NCBI RefSeq assembly: GCF_000428525.1
Contig: NZ_AUAC01000003.1
Span: 828,858 to 892,857, forward strand
Length of the DNA stretch: 64,000 nucleotides
From: Hellea balneolensis DSM 19091
GTDB taxonomy: Bacteria > Pseudomonadota > Alphaproteobacteria > Caulobacterales > Maricaulaceae
Reading direction: 5' to 3'
The position numbers and the translations under genes were made by a program. This document shows positions 18,121 through 26,049 of this stretch, in pieces. Positions within the stretch are counted from its first letter, which is position 1; each line of letters starts with the position of its first letter. The notes below the pieces were generated by a model that was not told the DNA's origin, ran no database searches, and saw only the letters and a list, made by a program, of their open reading frames with translations.

Positions 18121-19260
18121 ATGTTAAACAATCTATTAAGCTATACAGCATGTTTCGGGTGGTTAATCCCGTTCCTATTTGGTCTTCTCGGGCTTTTGCT
18201 CGGATGGTTATTATTCCGCGGCAAAAAGCAAGTTGGCGATTTGTCAGTTGAAGGTGAAGGTGCATTGCGCGCAGAAGCCGACAGTTTGCGTGCCCGCGTT
18301 CAAGAACTCGAAGGCCGCGTTTCAACACGCGACGGCGAGGTTTCTGACCTTAAAGGTAAGCTTGCAGCCGCGGCAGCAGGTGCAGCCGTTGTAGGTACAG
18401 CAGCCGCAGCGACATCCTCTAAGGATGATGATGACGAGACATATGCACTGGAGTGGCGTAACCGCTACCTTGCAGCACGTGTTAAGTATCTTGAAGGCCG
18501 CATTGCTGAGGCGCCTAAAAAAGCGGCTCCAAAAAAGAAAGCTGCCCCGAAGAAGAAGGCGGCTCCAAAAGCCAAAGCAGCACCTAAGCCAAAGGCCAAA
18601 GCTGCGCCAAAGCCGAAGGTTCTTTATACTGACGGACCTACAGATGGTGCGCCGGATGACCTAAAGCTTATAAAAGGTATTGGGCCAAAGTTTGAGAAAG
18701 ATCTCAATGGTAAAGGCGTTTACTACTTCCGCCAGATCGCGGCCTGGAAAGCGGCTGATGTGAAAATGGTTGAAGGCGTAATTGACTCATTCCCGGGCCG
18801 TATTGGCCGTGACGAATGGATCAAACAAGCTAAAGGCCTGTCAAAAGGTGCAAAGCCTCGCGCGATGAAGTCAGCGTCAACTGCGGCTAAGAAAAAGACA
18901 GCACCTAAGTCTGCTGCTAAGCCGAAATTGTCTGAGGCCGAAGCCAAGTTTGAGAAATATTTTACAAATGTGAAGAAATATGACTCACGTGCCAAACGTG
19001 ACGTTGTTCAGAATATTGTGAAATATTGCGGTATCGCGCTTAGAACGCGTGACGGATCATTGGTTGCTTGTTCGGATCCATCTGAAGTGCAAACAGTTGC
19101 CAAAGGTTTTGCAACGAAAAAACTAGGCCTGAAAACAGGACAAGTTGAACTCGTTCAAGATGTTTGCGCCACGATGAAGCCGGATCGCTTTAAAAACCGC
19201 GTAACATTCTATTACCTTGCGGCGAAGAAGGCCGGCAAACTGGATATCTTCGGAGGTTAA
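18121..19260 (+). CDS. membrane-anchored protein with Ala/Lys/Pro-rich linker, helix-hairpin-helix and DUF2853 domains
   Basis: 379 residues in four parts. Residues 13-34 are a transmembrane helix. Residues 45-130 are a charged coiled-coil-like region interrupted by an Ala-rich stretch. Residues 131-166 are a histone H1-like tract of Ala, Lys and Pro. Then comes an HhH-like segment beginning LKLIKGIGPKFEKDL (about residue 181), and finally DUF2853 from about 275 to the end, recognisable by VKKYDSRAKRDVV, CGIALRTRDGSLVACSD and KNRVTFYYLAAKK. Topology should leave the basic tract and HhH domain in the cytoplasm. HhH and KAP tracts usually contact DNA, but nothing here proves it. It follows the OmpA gene by 13 bp and ends at a strong terminator. 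Confidence 0.8.
   Translation: MLNNLLSYTACFGWLIPFLFGLLGLLLGWLLFRGKKQVGDLSVEGEGALRAEADSLRARVQELEGRVSTRDGEVSDLKGKLAAAAAGAAVVGTAAAATSSKDDDDETYALEWRNRYLAARVKYLEGRIAEAPKKAAPKKKAAPKKKAAPKAKAAPKPKAKAAPKPKVLYTDGPTDGAPDDLKLIKGIGPKFEKDLNGKGVYYFRQIAAWKAADVKMVEGVIDSFPGRIGRDEWIKQAKGLSKGAKPRAMKSASTAAKKKTAPKSAAKPKLSEAEAKFEKYFTNVKKYDSRAKRDVVQNIVKYCGIALRTRDGSLVACSDPSEVQTVAKGFATKKLGLKTGQVELVQDVCATMKPDRFKNRVTFYYLAAKKAGKLDIFGG
18511..18618 (+). repeat. Ala/Lys/Pro-rich low-complexity tract (protein-coding)
   Basis: About 36 codons made almost only of Ala, Lys and Pro in short units such as AAPKKK and AAPKPK. The tract lies between the coiled-coil region and the HhH domain of the surrounding gene. It is prone to length variation by slippage. 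Confidence 0.8.
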
Positions 19261-19278
19261 TCCTCAGGAAATTCTCAC

Positions 19279-19308
19279 AAAAAACCCGTCTTTATGGCGG
19301 GTTTTTTT
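19279..19308 (+). terminator. Rho-independent terminator after the OmpA/HhH operon
   Basis: A run of A followed by CCCG pairs with CGGG followed by seven T residues, with a 9-base loop. It begins 18 bp after the stop codon at 19260. The flanking A-run makes it partly bidirectional. Confidence 0.85.
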
Positions 19309-19350
19309 ATGTCAATTATAGGGTCTGACATTATCGCTTAAACTGTGCCC

Positions 19351-19761
19351 ATGATACAAATGGCACATCAACAAAATCGCGATATATGGCCATGGCCGAG
19401 CTTTTCACAGCAGGAAATGTCTTGTCGTCATTGCGGCGAACTATACGTCTGGCCTGATTTTATGGACAGACTTCAAGGGGCCCGCAATGCGGTGGGGCGG
19501 CCTTTTATTATTTTGTCTGCTCATCGCTGTAGTTTGCACAATGCGCGTGTCGGCGGCGCACCTCTTTCTCAACATCTAAAGCTTGCCGCGGATATTGCTG
19601 TTTACGGCCACGATAAAGCTACGCTCTTGCAATCCTGTCGATATGCAGGATTTGCGGGCTTTGGTTTCTATTCTTCATTTTTACACGTTGATCTCGGACG
19701 CCCGCGCTATTGGTTTGGCGGGCAGAAAGCAAAGGACTTATGGCAGATATATTTGGATTAG
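19351..19761 (+). CDS. M15-family (D-Ala-D-Ala carboxypeptidase-like) peptidase, endolysin-type
   Basis: A 136-residue peptidase_M15_3-like protein without signal peptide. The family zinc pattern is present: SAHRCSLHN (first part), then SQHLKLAADIAV (His and Asp ligands) and a closing SSFLHVDLG (final His). Small cytoplasmic M15 proteins of this size are typical of phage and gene-transfer-agent endolysins. GTG 19345 is an alternative start; neither has a convincing ribosome site. The last 22 bp overlap a holin-like membrane protein gene. No phage structural genes accompany the pair. Confidence 0.8.
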   Translation: MIQMAHQQNRDIWPWPSFSQQEMSCRHCGELYVWPDFMDRLQGARNAVGRPFIILSAHRCSLHNARVGGAPLSQHLKLAADIAVYGHDKATLLQSCRYAGFAGFGFYSSFLHVDLGRPRYWFGGQKAKDLWQIYLD

Positions 19762-20204
19762 GCTTGGACGCCGCAGCGGGCGGTGTCTTCGGAATTGTCG
19801 GCACAGCTCTTGGCCGCATAGCAAGCTTCTTTGAACGCAAGCAGGCATTCAAGCATGAGGTTCAGCGCTGGTCTCATGAGTATAAACTGCATGAGCTACA
19901 AATGGCGGCTAATCAACAAGAGGCGGAATTGGAGCTTGCCATCGCGGCCCAACAAGGCTCCTGGAAAGGGCTTGAAACCTCTATCAAAGCCGAAGCTGCC
20001 ATTGGCGAGGCGAGCAAATGGGTGATCAATCTCTTGCGTTTGGTACGCCCCGTTTTGACAATATTGCTATGGGTTATTACGGGGTGGATATTCGCTGTGA
20101 CGCAGCAGGGCTCCATCGTTGAGGCCGCTGTCTTCGCCGCAACAGCTGCGACGCTCTGGTGGTTTGGGGACCGCGCTCCAAAGCCGGTAAACCTTAAACG
20201 CTAA
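19740..20204 (+). CDS. holin-like small membrane protein (3TM/DUF3154-type)
   Basis: 154 residues. An N-terminal Gly/Ala-rich amphipathic or hydrophobic segment (residues 5-25) is followed by a long charged helix with coiled-coil character (about 30-85). Two hydrophobic helices (about 100-118 and 122-142) and a short basic tail close the protein. This layout matches phage and GTA holin-like proteins that partner an endolysin. The ATG at 19740 lies inside the M15 gene, whose stop is at 19761, so translation is coupled. The 3' end overlaps the convergent DUF3667 gene by 4 bp. The holin function is inferred from topology and context only. Confidence 0.65.
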   Translation: MADIFGLGLDAAAGGVFGIVGTALGRIASFFERKQAFKHEVQRWSHEYKLHELQMAANQQEAELELAIAAQQGSWKGLETSIKAEAAIGEASKWVINLLRLVRPVLTILLWVITGWIFAVTQQGSIVEAAVFAATAATLWWFGDRAPKPVNLKR

Positions 20205-21493
20205 GTCTTTATCGAAACATCTTTCAGAATATCAGAGACCCCCATACTCATAAGGAAGAACAGGATCAGCATCATGATAAAAGTATAAATCAGTCCTACG
20301 CCATAACTGGTCAGAAAAGTTTTAAACCAGCCGCGGCCGAACATACGCTTTGCTGAAAGTGGCAGGTAAATCAGTAATATCAGGCTGTAAATATAAATCA
20401 GTCCTTTGATCGGGGTGAGTTGAACCAATAAAATAAAGAAAAATAGCAGAAGGAAAGAAAAGGCATGAATATAGGCTGCATGCACTAGATGATCGTAAAG
20501 CATGGCGCGTTTTCGTCCGCGAATAAATATGGCACCGAGCAACATTGAGAAGGGCATCATCACGAACATTATACGCGGTAAGTACTTACTGATCGGTGCG
20601 TTGATGCGTTCGGGCTGCCTTAGGCCAATGGTGAAAGCTTCTCGAATCCCTTCAGCATCTAATGTCATTTGACGTCCTGTTGCATCGGTGAGTTGGATAT
20701 TTGAGGGAGAGCTACCTGCCGTCTTATCACTGTTTTTACCGTTGATGCCTGTCTCATCTGTGTCTTCTGAATAGTTTTCAATTCTATTTTTAAGGCTTTT
20801 AATACGGTTTTGCATAGGTGTGAGCCCGCGCTGCATTCCCGATTTTGCATATTTATTTGTAGCTTTTTCGATTTGCGATTTAAGGGCGTCGGCACTTTTT
20901 TGGACACGAACAAGTTCTTCTTGAAGTTCTTCAAGTGACATATCCTCATCATTATTAATCATGCTGACAACATCATTTTCAAATGCCGCAATGGCATCTT
21001 CTGAGATGGCCTCGCTAATGGTACTTTTTCGTTCAAGGAAAAACACTTGAGGCACAAGTTTTGCATCACCGAATTCAGCTTTTACGGGTGAGTCATTAAG
21101 CATCTTGGGCCCAAAAGCGACTAATTGAGTTCCGGACAGCGCGACATAACCAAATAACAAAAGTGACGTCGCCAGATAAAGCCGGATAGGCGATGTCCAT
21201 TTCTGCCGCGCGCCATCAGAAAACTCACGGGACATTTGCCCTGGTTTAAATATTAAGCTGCGTAGGCTCCGCCAGATACGGCCTTCAAAGGCTGTCAGAG
21301 ATGAAAACAGCTCAGCCCCTAACGACCAGATAGATCGCCGATAATCATCATTTTTATTTCCGCAGGCATAACAATAAACGCCGCTCATGGTCTCGCCGCA
21401 GGAAAAGCAATTTAGGCTTTGATTGGCGTTGGGGATAGTGTCGGCGTCTAATAAGCCCGCTTGTTCCAAATCTATTGTATCTGTATCGCCCAT
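20201..21493 (-). CDS. DUF3667 domain-containing membrane protein
   Basis: 430 residues. The N-terminus carries a CxxC-type zinc ribbon (CFSCGETMSGVYCYACGN, about residues 30-48), followed by the DUF3667 hallmark WRSLRSLIFKPGQMSREF and IRLYLATSLLLFGY. A large periplasmic loop (about 125-290) with a coiled-coil-like charged part follows, then four or five C-terminal membrane helices. Function unknown. ATG 21493 has GAGGGA 7 nt upstream and is preferred to ATG 21499 or TTG 21508. Its promoter region shares the inverted-repeat operator at 21541-21560 with the divergent SDR operon. Confidence 0.82.
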   Translation of the reverse strand: MGDTDTIDLEQAGLLDADTIPNANQSLNCFSCGETMSGVYCYACGNKNDDYRRSIWSLGAELFSSLTAFEGRIWRSLRSLIFKPGQMSREFSDGARQKWTSPIRLYLATSLLLFGYVALSGTQLVAFGPKMLNDSPVKAEFGDAKLVPQVFFLERKSTISEAISEDAIAAFENDVVSMINNDEDMSLEELQEELVRVQKSADALKSQIEKATNKYAKSGMQRGLTPMQNRIKSLKNRIENYSEDTDETGINGKNSDKTAGSSPSNIQLTDATGRQMTLDAEGIREAFTIGLRQPERINAPISKYLPRIMFVMMPFSMLLGAIFIRGRKRAMLYDHLVHAAYIHAFSFLLLFFFILLVQLTPIKGLIYIYSLILLIYLPLSAKRMFGRGWFKTFLTSYGVGLIYTFIMMLILFFLMSMGVSDILKDVSIKT

Positions 21494-21540
21494 AATCATG
21501 TCCCTCAAACCGTCTATGCCATAATGCGCTTCGAAATAAA

Positions 21541-21560
21541 ATATGCAACAAATTGCATAT
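21541..21560. promoter_or_regulatory. inverted-repeat operator ATATGCAA-N4-TTGCATAT
   Basis: A perfect 8-bp inverted repeat in the divergent region between DUF3667 and the first SDR gene, 40 bp before the SDR start. It shares ATATGCA-N6-TGCATAT with the site at 15911-15932. A TetR- or MarR-sized dimer would fit such a 20-bp site. The regulator is unknown. Confidence 0.6.
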
Positions 21561-21600
21561 AAAGCTTTTCGCGCCAGTTTTGCCTTGCTAAGTAGGGCGC

Positions 21601-22377
21601 ATGTTTAAAAATCAATCAATCGCCGTAACGGGCGCAAGCGGCGGTATCGGAAGAGCTATCGCTGAAATGTTCATTGCGCAGGGCGCCAAAGTCGCAATTA
21701 GCGATTTGAAATCACCCTCCAAAACTGCAGATGAAATCGGAGCCGTCGCTTTTGCGTGTGATGTTTCCGATGATCAAGCGGTTCGAGATTTCATTGATAT
21801 GGCCGAGGCCGCTAATGGGCCAATCGACATATTTGTGTCCAATGCCGGGGTAGGGTTTGGCGATCCGGAACATGCGGCCGGGGCAAGTAATGAAAATTGG
21901 GAGCTCAGCTGGCAGGTTAATGTCATGAGTAGCGTTTATGCGGCTCGGGCGATATTGCCTCAAATGCAAGAAAGAGGCTCCGGGCGGTTTGTCATAACGG
22001 CATCGGCGGCAGGTCTCTTGGCGCAAGTCGGAAGTGCGTCTTACACGGCAACGAAACATGCCGCAGTAGGTTTTGCCGAGAGTCTTGCCATTCGCCATTG
22101 GGACGAGGGCATTAAAACACACTGTATCTGTCCCCAATATGTGCGAACCAATATGACCAAGGGCATGGCTATGGCGGAAGGGCATCAAGACGGCTTAATT
22201 GAACCTTCGGACGTGGCAGAGGCCCTAAAGCTCGCGATTGAAGAAGATAGGTTCATGGTTCTTTCGCATCCTATCGTGGGTGAATATTTCAAAAATAAAG
22301 CCATGAACTATGAGGCCTATATTGGCGGCATGAACAAGCTGAAACAAAAGCTGGGTAATGACCAGCTCCCTACATAG
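21601..22377 (+). CDS. SDR family NAD(P)-dependent oxidoreductase
   Basis: A 258-residue classical short-chain dehydrogenase. The cofactor motif TGASGGIGRA lies at residues 10-19, the structural NAG at about 81-83, and the catalytic Ser-Tyr-Lys set as ASAAG and SYTATK (about 139-157). The substrate is a secondary alcohol or ketone, not identifiable. First gene of a four-gene unit with a second SDR, a phosphotransferase and an acyl-CoA dehydrogenase. Such sets occur in degradation of acyl-CoA or hydroxylated fatty acids. The second SDR gene follows after 10 bp. Confidence 0.9.
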   Translation: MFKNQSIAVTGASGGIGRAIAEMFIAQGAKVAISDLKSPSKTADEIGAVAFACDVSDDQAVRDFIDMAEAANGPIDIFVSNAGVGFGDPEHAAGASNENWELSWQVNVMSSVYAARAILPQMQERGSGRFVITASAAGLLAQVGSASYTATKHAAVGFAESLAIRHWDEGIKTHCICPQYVRTNMTKGMAMAEGHQDGLIEPSDVAEALKLAIEEDRFMVLSHPIVGEYFKNKAMNYEAYIGGMNKLKQKLGNDQLPT

Positions 22378-22387
22378 GAGAGAGACG

Positions 22388-23146
22388 ATGGCACGTTTTG
22401 ATTTCACAGGAAAAGTAGCGCTCATCGCCGGCGCAAGCCGAGGCATTGGCGAGGCCGTCGCGCATGGCTTTGCCGAGCATGGAGCAACAGTGATTTGTTC
22501 TAGCCGTAAACAAGGCGACTGTGAGAAGGTGGCCGAGGCCATTCGCGCAAAAGGCGGGAAAGCGGTTTCAGCAGAACTGCATTTGGGGGAACTTGACCAT
22601 CACGACAAAGTCCTTGAGATGATTGAAAAAGAATTTGGGCGTCTTGATGTATTGGTCAATAATGGCGCGACAAGCCCGCATTTTGGTCCAGCCCACGAGG
22701 CGAGTGAAGGCGCATTTGATAAAACAATCGAAGTCAACACACGTGGGCCTTATTTCCTCTCAACCAAGGCCTTCCCGATGTTAAAAGCGGATGGGGGTGG
22801 CTCTATTGTAAACGTGGCCTCAATTGACGGATTACAGCCTGCTGAATTTCGCGTTATTTACGGCATGAGCAAGGCGGCTCTTATCGCTATGACAAAGGGT
22901 CTTGCGAAAGAATATTCACAGCATGGCGTGCGTGTGAATGCTCTGCTACCTGGCTTTACCGATACGAAACTGGCCTCAGCCCTGAAAGACAATCCGGCTA
23001 TGGATATGTATGTCAAAATGAATCTTGCTATTAAACGTATGGCGCAACCCGAAGAGATGGTTGGAGCCGTTCTCTATATGGCCTCAGAAGAAGCCAGTTA
23101 TTATACAGGCCAAAACATGGTAGTTGACGGCGGAGCGGTGATCTAG
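22388..23146 (+). CDS. SDR family oxidoreductase (3-oxoacyl-ACP/acyl-CoA reductase-like)
   Basis: 252 residues. The cofactor motif AGASRGIGEA, the NNGA motif and the catalytic YGMSK are present. The C-terminus ends in the typical YYTGQNMVVDGGAVI. ATG 22388 has AGGAGAGAG directly upstream, whereas the frame extends ten codons further without a site. Closest by eye to dehydrogenase/reductase SDR4-like and peroxisomal 2,4-dienoyl reductase-like enzymes. The stop codon overlaps the GTG start of the next gene. Sits between a first SDR and a phosphotransferase in an acyl-CoA metabolism operon. Confidence 0.9.
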   Translation: MARFDFTGKVALIAGASRGIGEAVAHGFAEHGATVICSSRKQGDCEKVAEAIRAKGGKAVSAELHLGELDHHDKVLEMIEKEFGRLDVLVNNGATSPHFGPAHEASEGAFDKTIEVNTRGPYFLSTKAFPMLKADGGGSIVNVASIDGLQPAEFRVIYGMSKAALIAMTKGLAKEYSQHGVRVNALLPGFTDTKLASALKDNPAMDMYVKMNLAIKRMAQPEEMVGAVLYMASEEASYYTGQNMVVDGGAVI

Positions 23147-24210
23147 TGAGCAGCGAAAATCCAACTGTAGAAGTTCGTAAGGGCGAAGAGTTAGATATTG
23201 CAGCCATTGATGCTGTTTTGAAACAGGCGCTACCGGATTTAAGTGGCGAGCCGAGCGTTAAGCAATATGCCTCCGGCGCGTCTAATCTAACATATGCATT
23301 GGATTATCCCGAGCGTCGCATGGTGCTGCGCCGCCCGCCTTTTGGGGATAAACCCAAATCGGGTCATGACATGCACAGAGAATATAGAGTCATGACAGCT
23401 TTGGATGGCCATATTCCTGTGCCGAATACGCTTTATTATACAGATGATAGCTCTATCATTGGAGCAGAGTTCTATGTCATGGAGCGCTCTGAAGGGCATC
23501 TCATTCATACAAAAATACCAAGTGAGTGGAACTGGACTGCCAAAGAAGGTCGCCAGCTTTGCGAAAACTTTTTCCAAACGCTCGTGGATTTACACACGGT
23601 GGATTACCAAACTGCTGGTCTTGGGGATTTTGGTAAACCCGAAGGTTATGTCAGCCGTCAGATTTTAGGCTGGAACCGCCGTTGGTCCAAAGCTTGGACA
23701 GAGGACATTGAGAAATTTGAAGATGTCCAGCAATGGCTTGTCGATAATATGCCCGCCACTGAACGTGGAGCCGCCGTCATTCATGGTGATTATCGCATTG
23801 ATAATTGCATCCTAAAACAAGATGACCCGACCCAAATCGAAGCCCTGCTCGATTGGGAAATTTCCGCGCTTGGCGACCCTATGATGGATTTGGGAAATAC
23901 GTTGGCCTATTGGATTGAGGCGACTGATCCCGACTTTATGAAAATGACTGTTCGCCAACCTAGCCAAGCGCCGGGCATGATGACGCGCCAAGAGGTTTTA
24001 GACTTCTATGCGGCAAAAACAGGTGCGGATGTGTCAGGATTTCAGTTTTATTATATATATGGGATATGGCGTTTAGCGGTTATCATTCAGCAAATTTATG
24101 CCCGTTTCTACCGCGGCCAAAATGATAATCCGCGCTTTAAGCCTTATGGGCAAATGACAGCCGCACTAGGGAACCTTGCGCGCTTTAAAATAAAATCAGG
24201 TACACTTTAA
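23146..24210 (+). CDS. phosphotransferase family protein (ACAD10/11 N-terminal-like)
   Basis: A 354-residue aminoglycoside-phosphotransferase-fold kinase. The nucleotide-binding VLRRPPFG, the Brenner motif VIHGDYRIDN (about residue 216) and the metal-binding LDWEISALGDPMMDLG are intact. In eukaryotic ACAD10/11 a similar kinase is fused to an acyl-CoA dehydrogenase and phosphorylates 4-hydroxyacyl-CoA. Here the separate ACAD gene follows 20 bp downstream, so a role in 4-hydroxy-acid breakdown is a strong inference. It starts with GTG that overlaps the TAG of the SDR gene (TAGTG). Confidence 0.87.
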   Translation: MSSENPTVEVRKGEELDIAAIDAVLKQALPDLSGEPSVKQYASGASNLTYALDYPERRMVLRRPPFGDKPKSGHDMHREYRVMTALDGHIPVPNTLYYTDDSSIIGAEFYVMERSEGHLIHTKIPSEWNWTAKEGRQLCENFFQTLVDLHTVDYQTAGLGDFGKPEGYVSRQILGWNRRWSKAWTEDIEKFEDVQQWLVDNMPATERGAAVIHGDYRIDNCILKQDDPTQIEALLDWEISALGDPMMDLGNTLAYWIEATDPDFMKMTVRQPSQAPGMMTRQEVLDFYAAKTGADVSGFQFYYIYGIWRLAVIIQQIYARFYRGQNDNPRFKPYGQMTAALGNLARFKIKSGTL

Positions 24211-24230
24211 GAAGAATAGAAGGATAAGAT

Positions 24231-25475
24231 ATGTCATCAATGGATTTAGGTATGAGCGACAAAGTCGCGCCTCTCGTCGAAAAAATCAGAGACTTTACGC
24301 GCAATTTTGTAGCGCCGCTAAACGAAGAATTTGACTCACTTATCGGCACAGGTCCCGATGGCCGTTTTAGTTATTCTGAACGCCAAACGGAAATCCTTGA
24401 AACCATGAAAGCCGAAGCCCGCAAGCGGGGCCTTTGGAATTTCTGGCTGACGGATTCCGAAGAAGGCTATGGTCTTTCAACGGTCGAATATGCCTATGTC
24501 GCCGAGGAGCTCGGATGGGTTCACATGGCATCCGAAGCCATGAATTGTTCTGCGCCGGATACAGGTAATATGGAAGTGCTCGAGCGCTACGGCACAGATG
24601 AACATAAAGAAAAATGGCTCAAGCCGCTCCTTGAAGGTAAAATTCGCTCGGCTTATCTCATGACAGAACCTGATGTCGCTTCATCAGACGCGACAAACCT
24701 CGAATTTTCAGCTGTCAGAGATGGTGATGAATGGGTGCTTAATGGGGAGAAATATTGGTCATCAGGTGCCGGGGACCCGCGCTGTAAAGTCTTTATCCTT
24801 ATGGCGAAAACACCCAGTGAAGAGCGATCCAAACATGAGCAGCATTCCATGTTCGTTGTGGATGCTGAATCTGAAGGTTATGAAGTTCTGCGCCCTATGA
24901 TGGTCTTTGGCCATGATGACGCGCCGCATGGCCATATGCATGTGCGCTTTACGAATGTACGCATTCCTGCTGACTCTTTATTGATACGTGAAGGGGCGGG
25001 TTTTGAAGTGTCTCAGGGCCGTTTAGGGCCGGGCCGCATCCATCATTGCATGCGCTCAATTGGACAGGCTGAGAAGGCATTACAGCTCTTATGCAAGCGG
25101 TCTTTGGAGCGTGAGGCATTTGGTAAGCAGCTTGCTTTCCTTGGAGCTAATTTCGATATTATTGCTGAAGCCCGCATCAAGATTGAACAGGCACGTTTGC
25201 TCTGTCTGAAAGCGGCTTGGGCCATGGATACGATGTCAAAACGTGATGCTGCGCCATGGATTTCAATGATTAAAGTAGAAGCGCCTCGCATGTCGCTCAA
25301 AATCATTGATGAGGCCATGCAAATTTATGGCGGAACCGGAATATCCCAAGACACGCCTCTGGCGCAGATGTATCAGGGTCAGCGCACATTGCGCTTTGCA
25401 GATGGCCCTGACTCAGTTCACCGCCGTCAAGTCGCGCGTAAGGAATTACGCGGTTACACTAATCAAAAAGTCTAG
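24231..25475 (+). CDS. acyl-CoA dehydrogenase (ACAD10/11-like)
   Basis: A 414-residue FAD enzyme catalysing alpha,beta-dehydrogenation of acyl-CoA. Landmarks are YLMTEPDVASSDATN (FAD/substrate loop), WSSGAGDPRC, GRIHHCMRSIGQAE and the C-terminal IYGGTGISQDTPLAQMY. The length and the R-x-HHCMR pattern match the ACAD10/11 subgroup. Last of the four-gene acyl-CoA operon; with the upstream kinase it would form a two-protein version of ACAD10/11 for 4-hydroxyacyl-CoA catabolism. YajQ begins 9 bp after it and may be cotranscribed. Confidence 0.92.
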   Translation: MSSMDLGMSDKVAPLVEKIRDFTRNFVAPLNEEFDSLIGTGPDGRFSYSERQTEILETMKAEARKRGLWNFWLTDSEEGYGLSTVEYAYVAEELGWVHMASEAMNCSAPDTGNMEVLERYGTDEHKEKWLKPLLEGKIRSAYLMTEPDVASSDATNLEFSAVRDGDEWVLNGEKYWSSGAGDPRCKVFILMAKTPSEERSKHEQHSMFVVDAESEGYEVLRPMMVFGHDDAPHGHMHVRFTNVRIPADSLLIREGAGFEVSQGRLGPGRIHHCMRSIGQAEKALQLLCKRSLEREAFGKQLAFLGANFDIIAEARIKIEQARLLCLKAAWAMDTMSKRDAAPWISMIKVEAPRMSLKIIDEAMQIYGGTGISQDTPLAQMYQGQRTLRFADGPDSVHRRQVARKELRGYTNQKV

Positions 25476-25484
25476 GACAATAAA

Positions 25485-25970
25485 ATGCCGAGTTTCGATG
25501 TAGTTTCTGAAGCTGATATGGCTGAGGTCGATAATGCTATTCAAAATGTGATGCGCGAAATCTCCGTGCGTTATGACTTCAAGGGTTCCAAGTCCACTGT
25601 TGAGAGTGCTGATGGTATGATCAAAGTCTTTGCGGATGATGATCTTAAGCTTAACCAGATGCATGAGATTCTGCGCGGGCAGCTTCATAAACGCGGTATC
25701 GAGCCGGGACAGCTTGATTACCAGAAAGTTGAGTCTGCTGCAGGTGCTTCTGTTCGGCAAAACATCCTTGTGAAAAACGGGATTGAGAAAGAGCTCGCCA
25801 AGAAAATTGTCAAAGACATAAAAAGCGCAAAGATGAAAATCCAAGTCGCCATTCAGGGTGAAGAGCTCAGAGTTACAGGCAAGAAACGTGACGACCTTCA
25901 GGCCGCCATTCAATTCATTAAAGACCTCGGACTTGAACAGCCTCTGCAATTTAAGAACTTTCGCGATTAG
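25485..25970 (+). CDS. YajQ family cyclic di-GMP-binding protein
   Basis: A 161-residue nucleotide-binding protein with two ferredoxin-like halves, recognisable by MPSFDVVSEAD, VRYDFKGSKS and the C-terminal VTGKKRDDLQAAIQF. Xanthomonas and Pseudomonas homologues bind cyclic di-GMP and act with a LysR regulator. No such regulator is adjacent. The gene lies 9 bp after the acyl-CoA dehydrogenase; AGGACAA before the ATG gives a weak ribosome site. Confidence 0.93.
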   Translation: MPSFDVVSEADMAEVDNAIQNVMREISVRYDFKGSKSTVESADGMIKVFADDDLKLNQMHEILRGQLHKRGIEPGQLDYQKVESAAGASVRQNILVKNGIEKELAKKIVKDIKSAKMKIQVAIQGEELRVTGKKRDDLQAAIQFIKDLGLEQPLQFKNFRD

Positions 25971-26049
25971 CAGATTTAAGCCTGCGCTCTTGTAAGCGTG
26001 AATATATATCCCATCTCCTATGAAACCACATGTTTCGGGGAGAGGGGAT

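Noticed and set aside
18511..18618. Short repeated units considered as a CRISPR-like or tandem DNA repeat
   Set aside because: The repetition comes from Ala, Lys and Pro codons in a protein-coding frame; there are no spacers.
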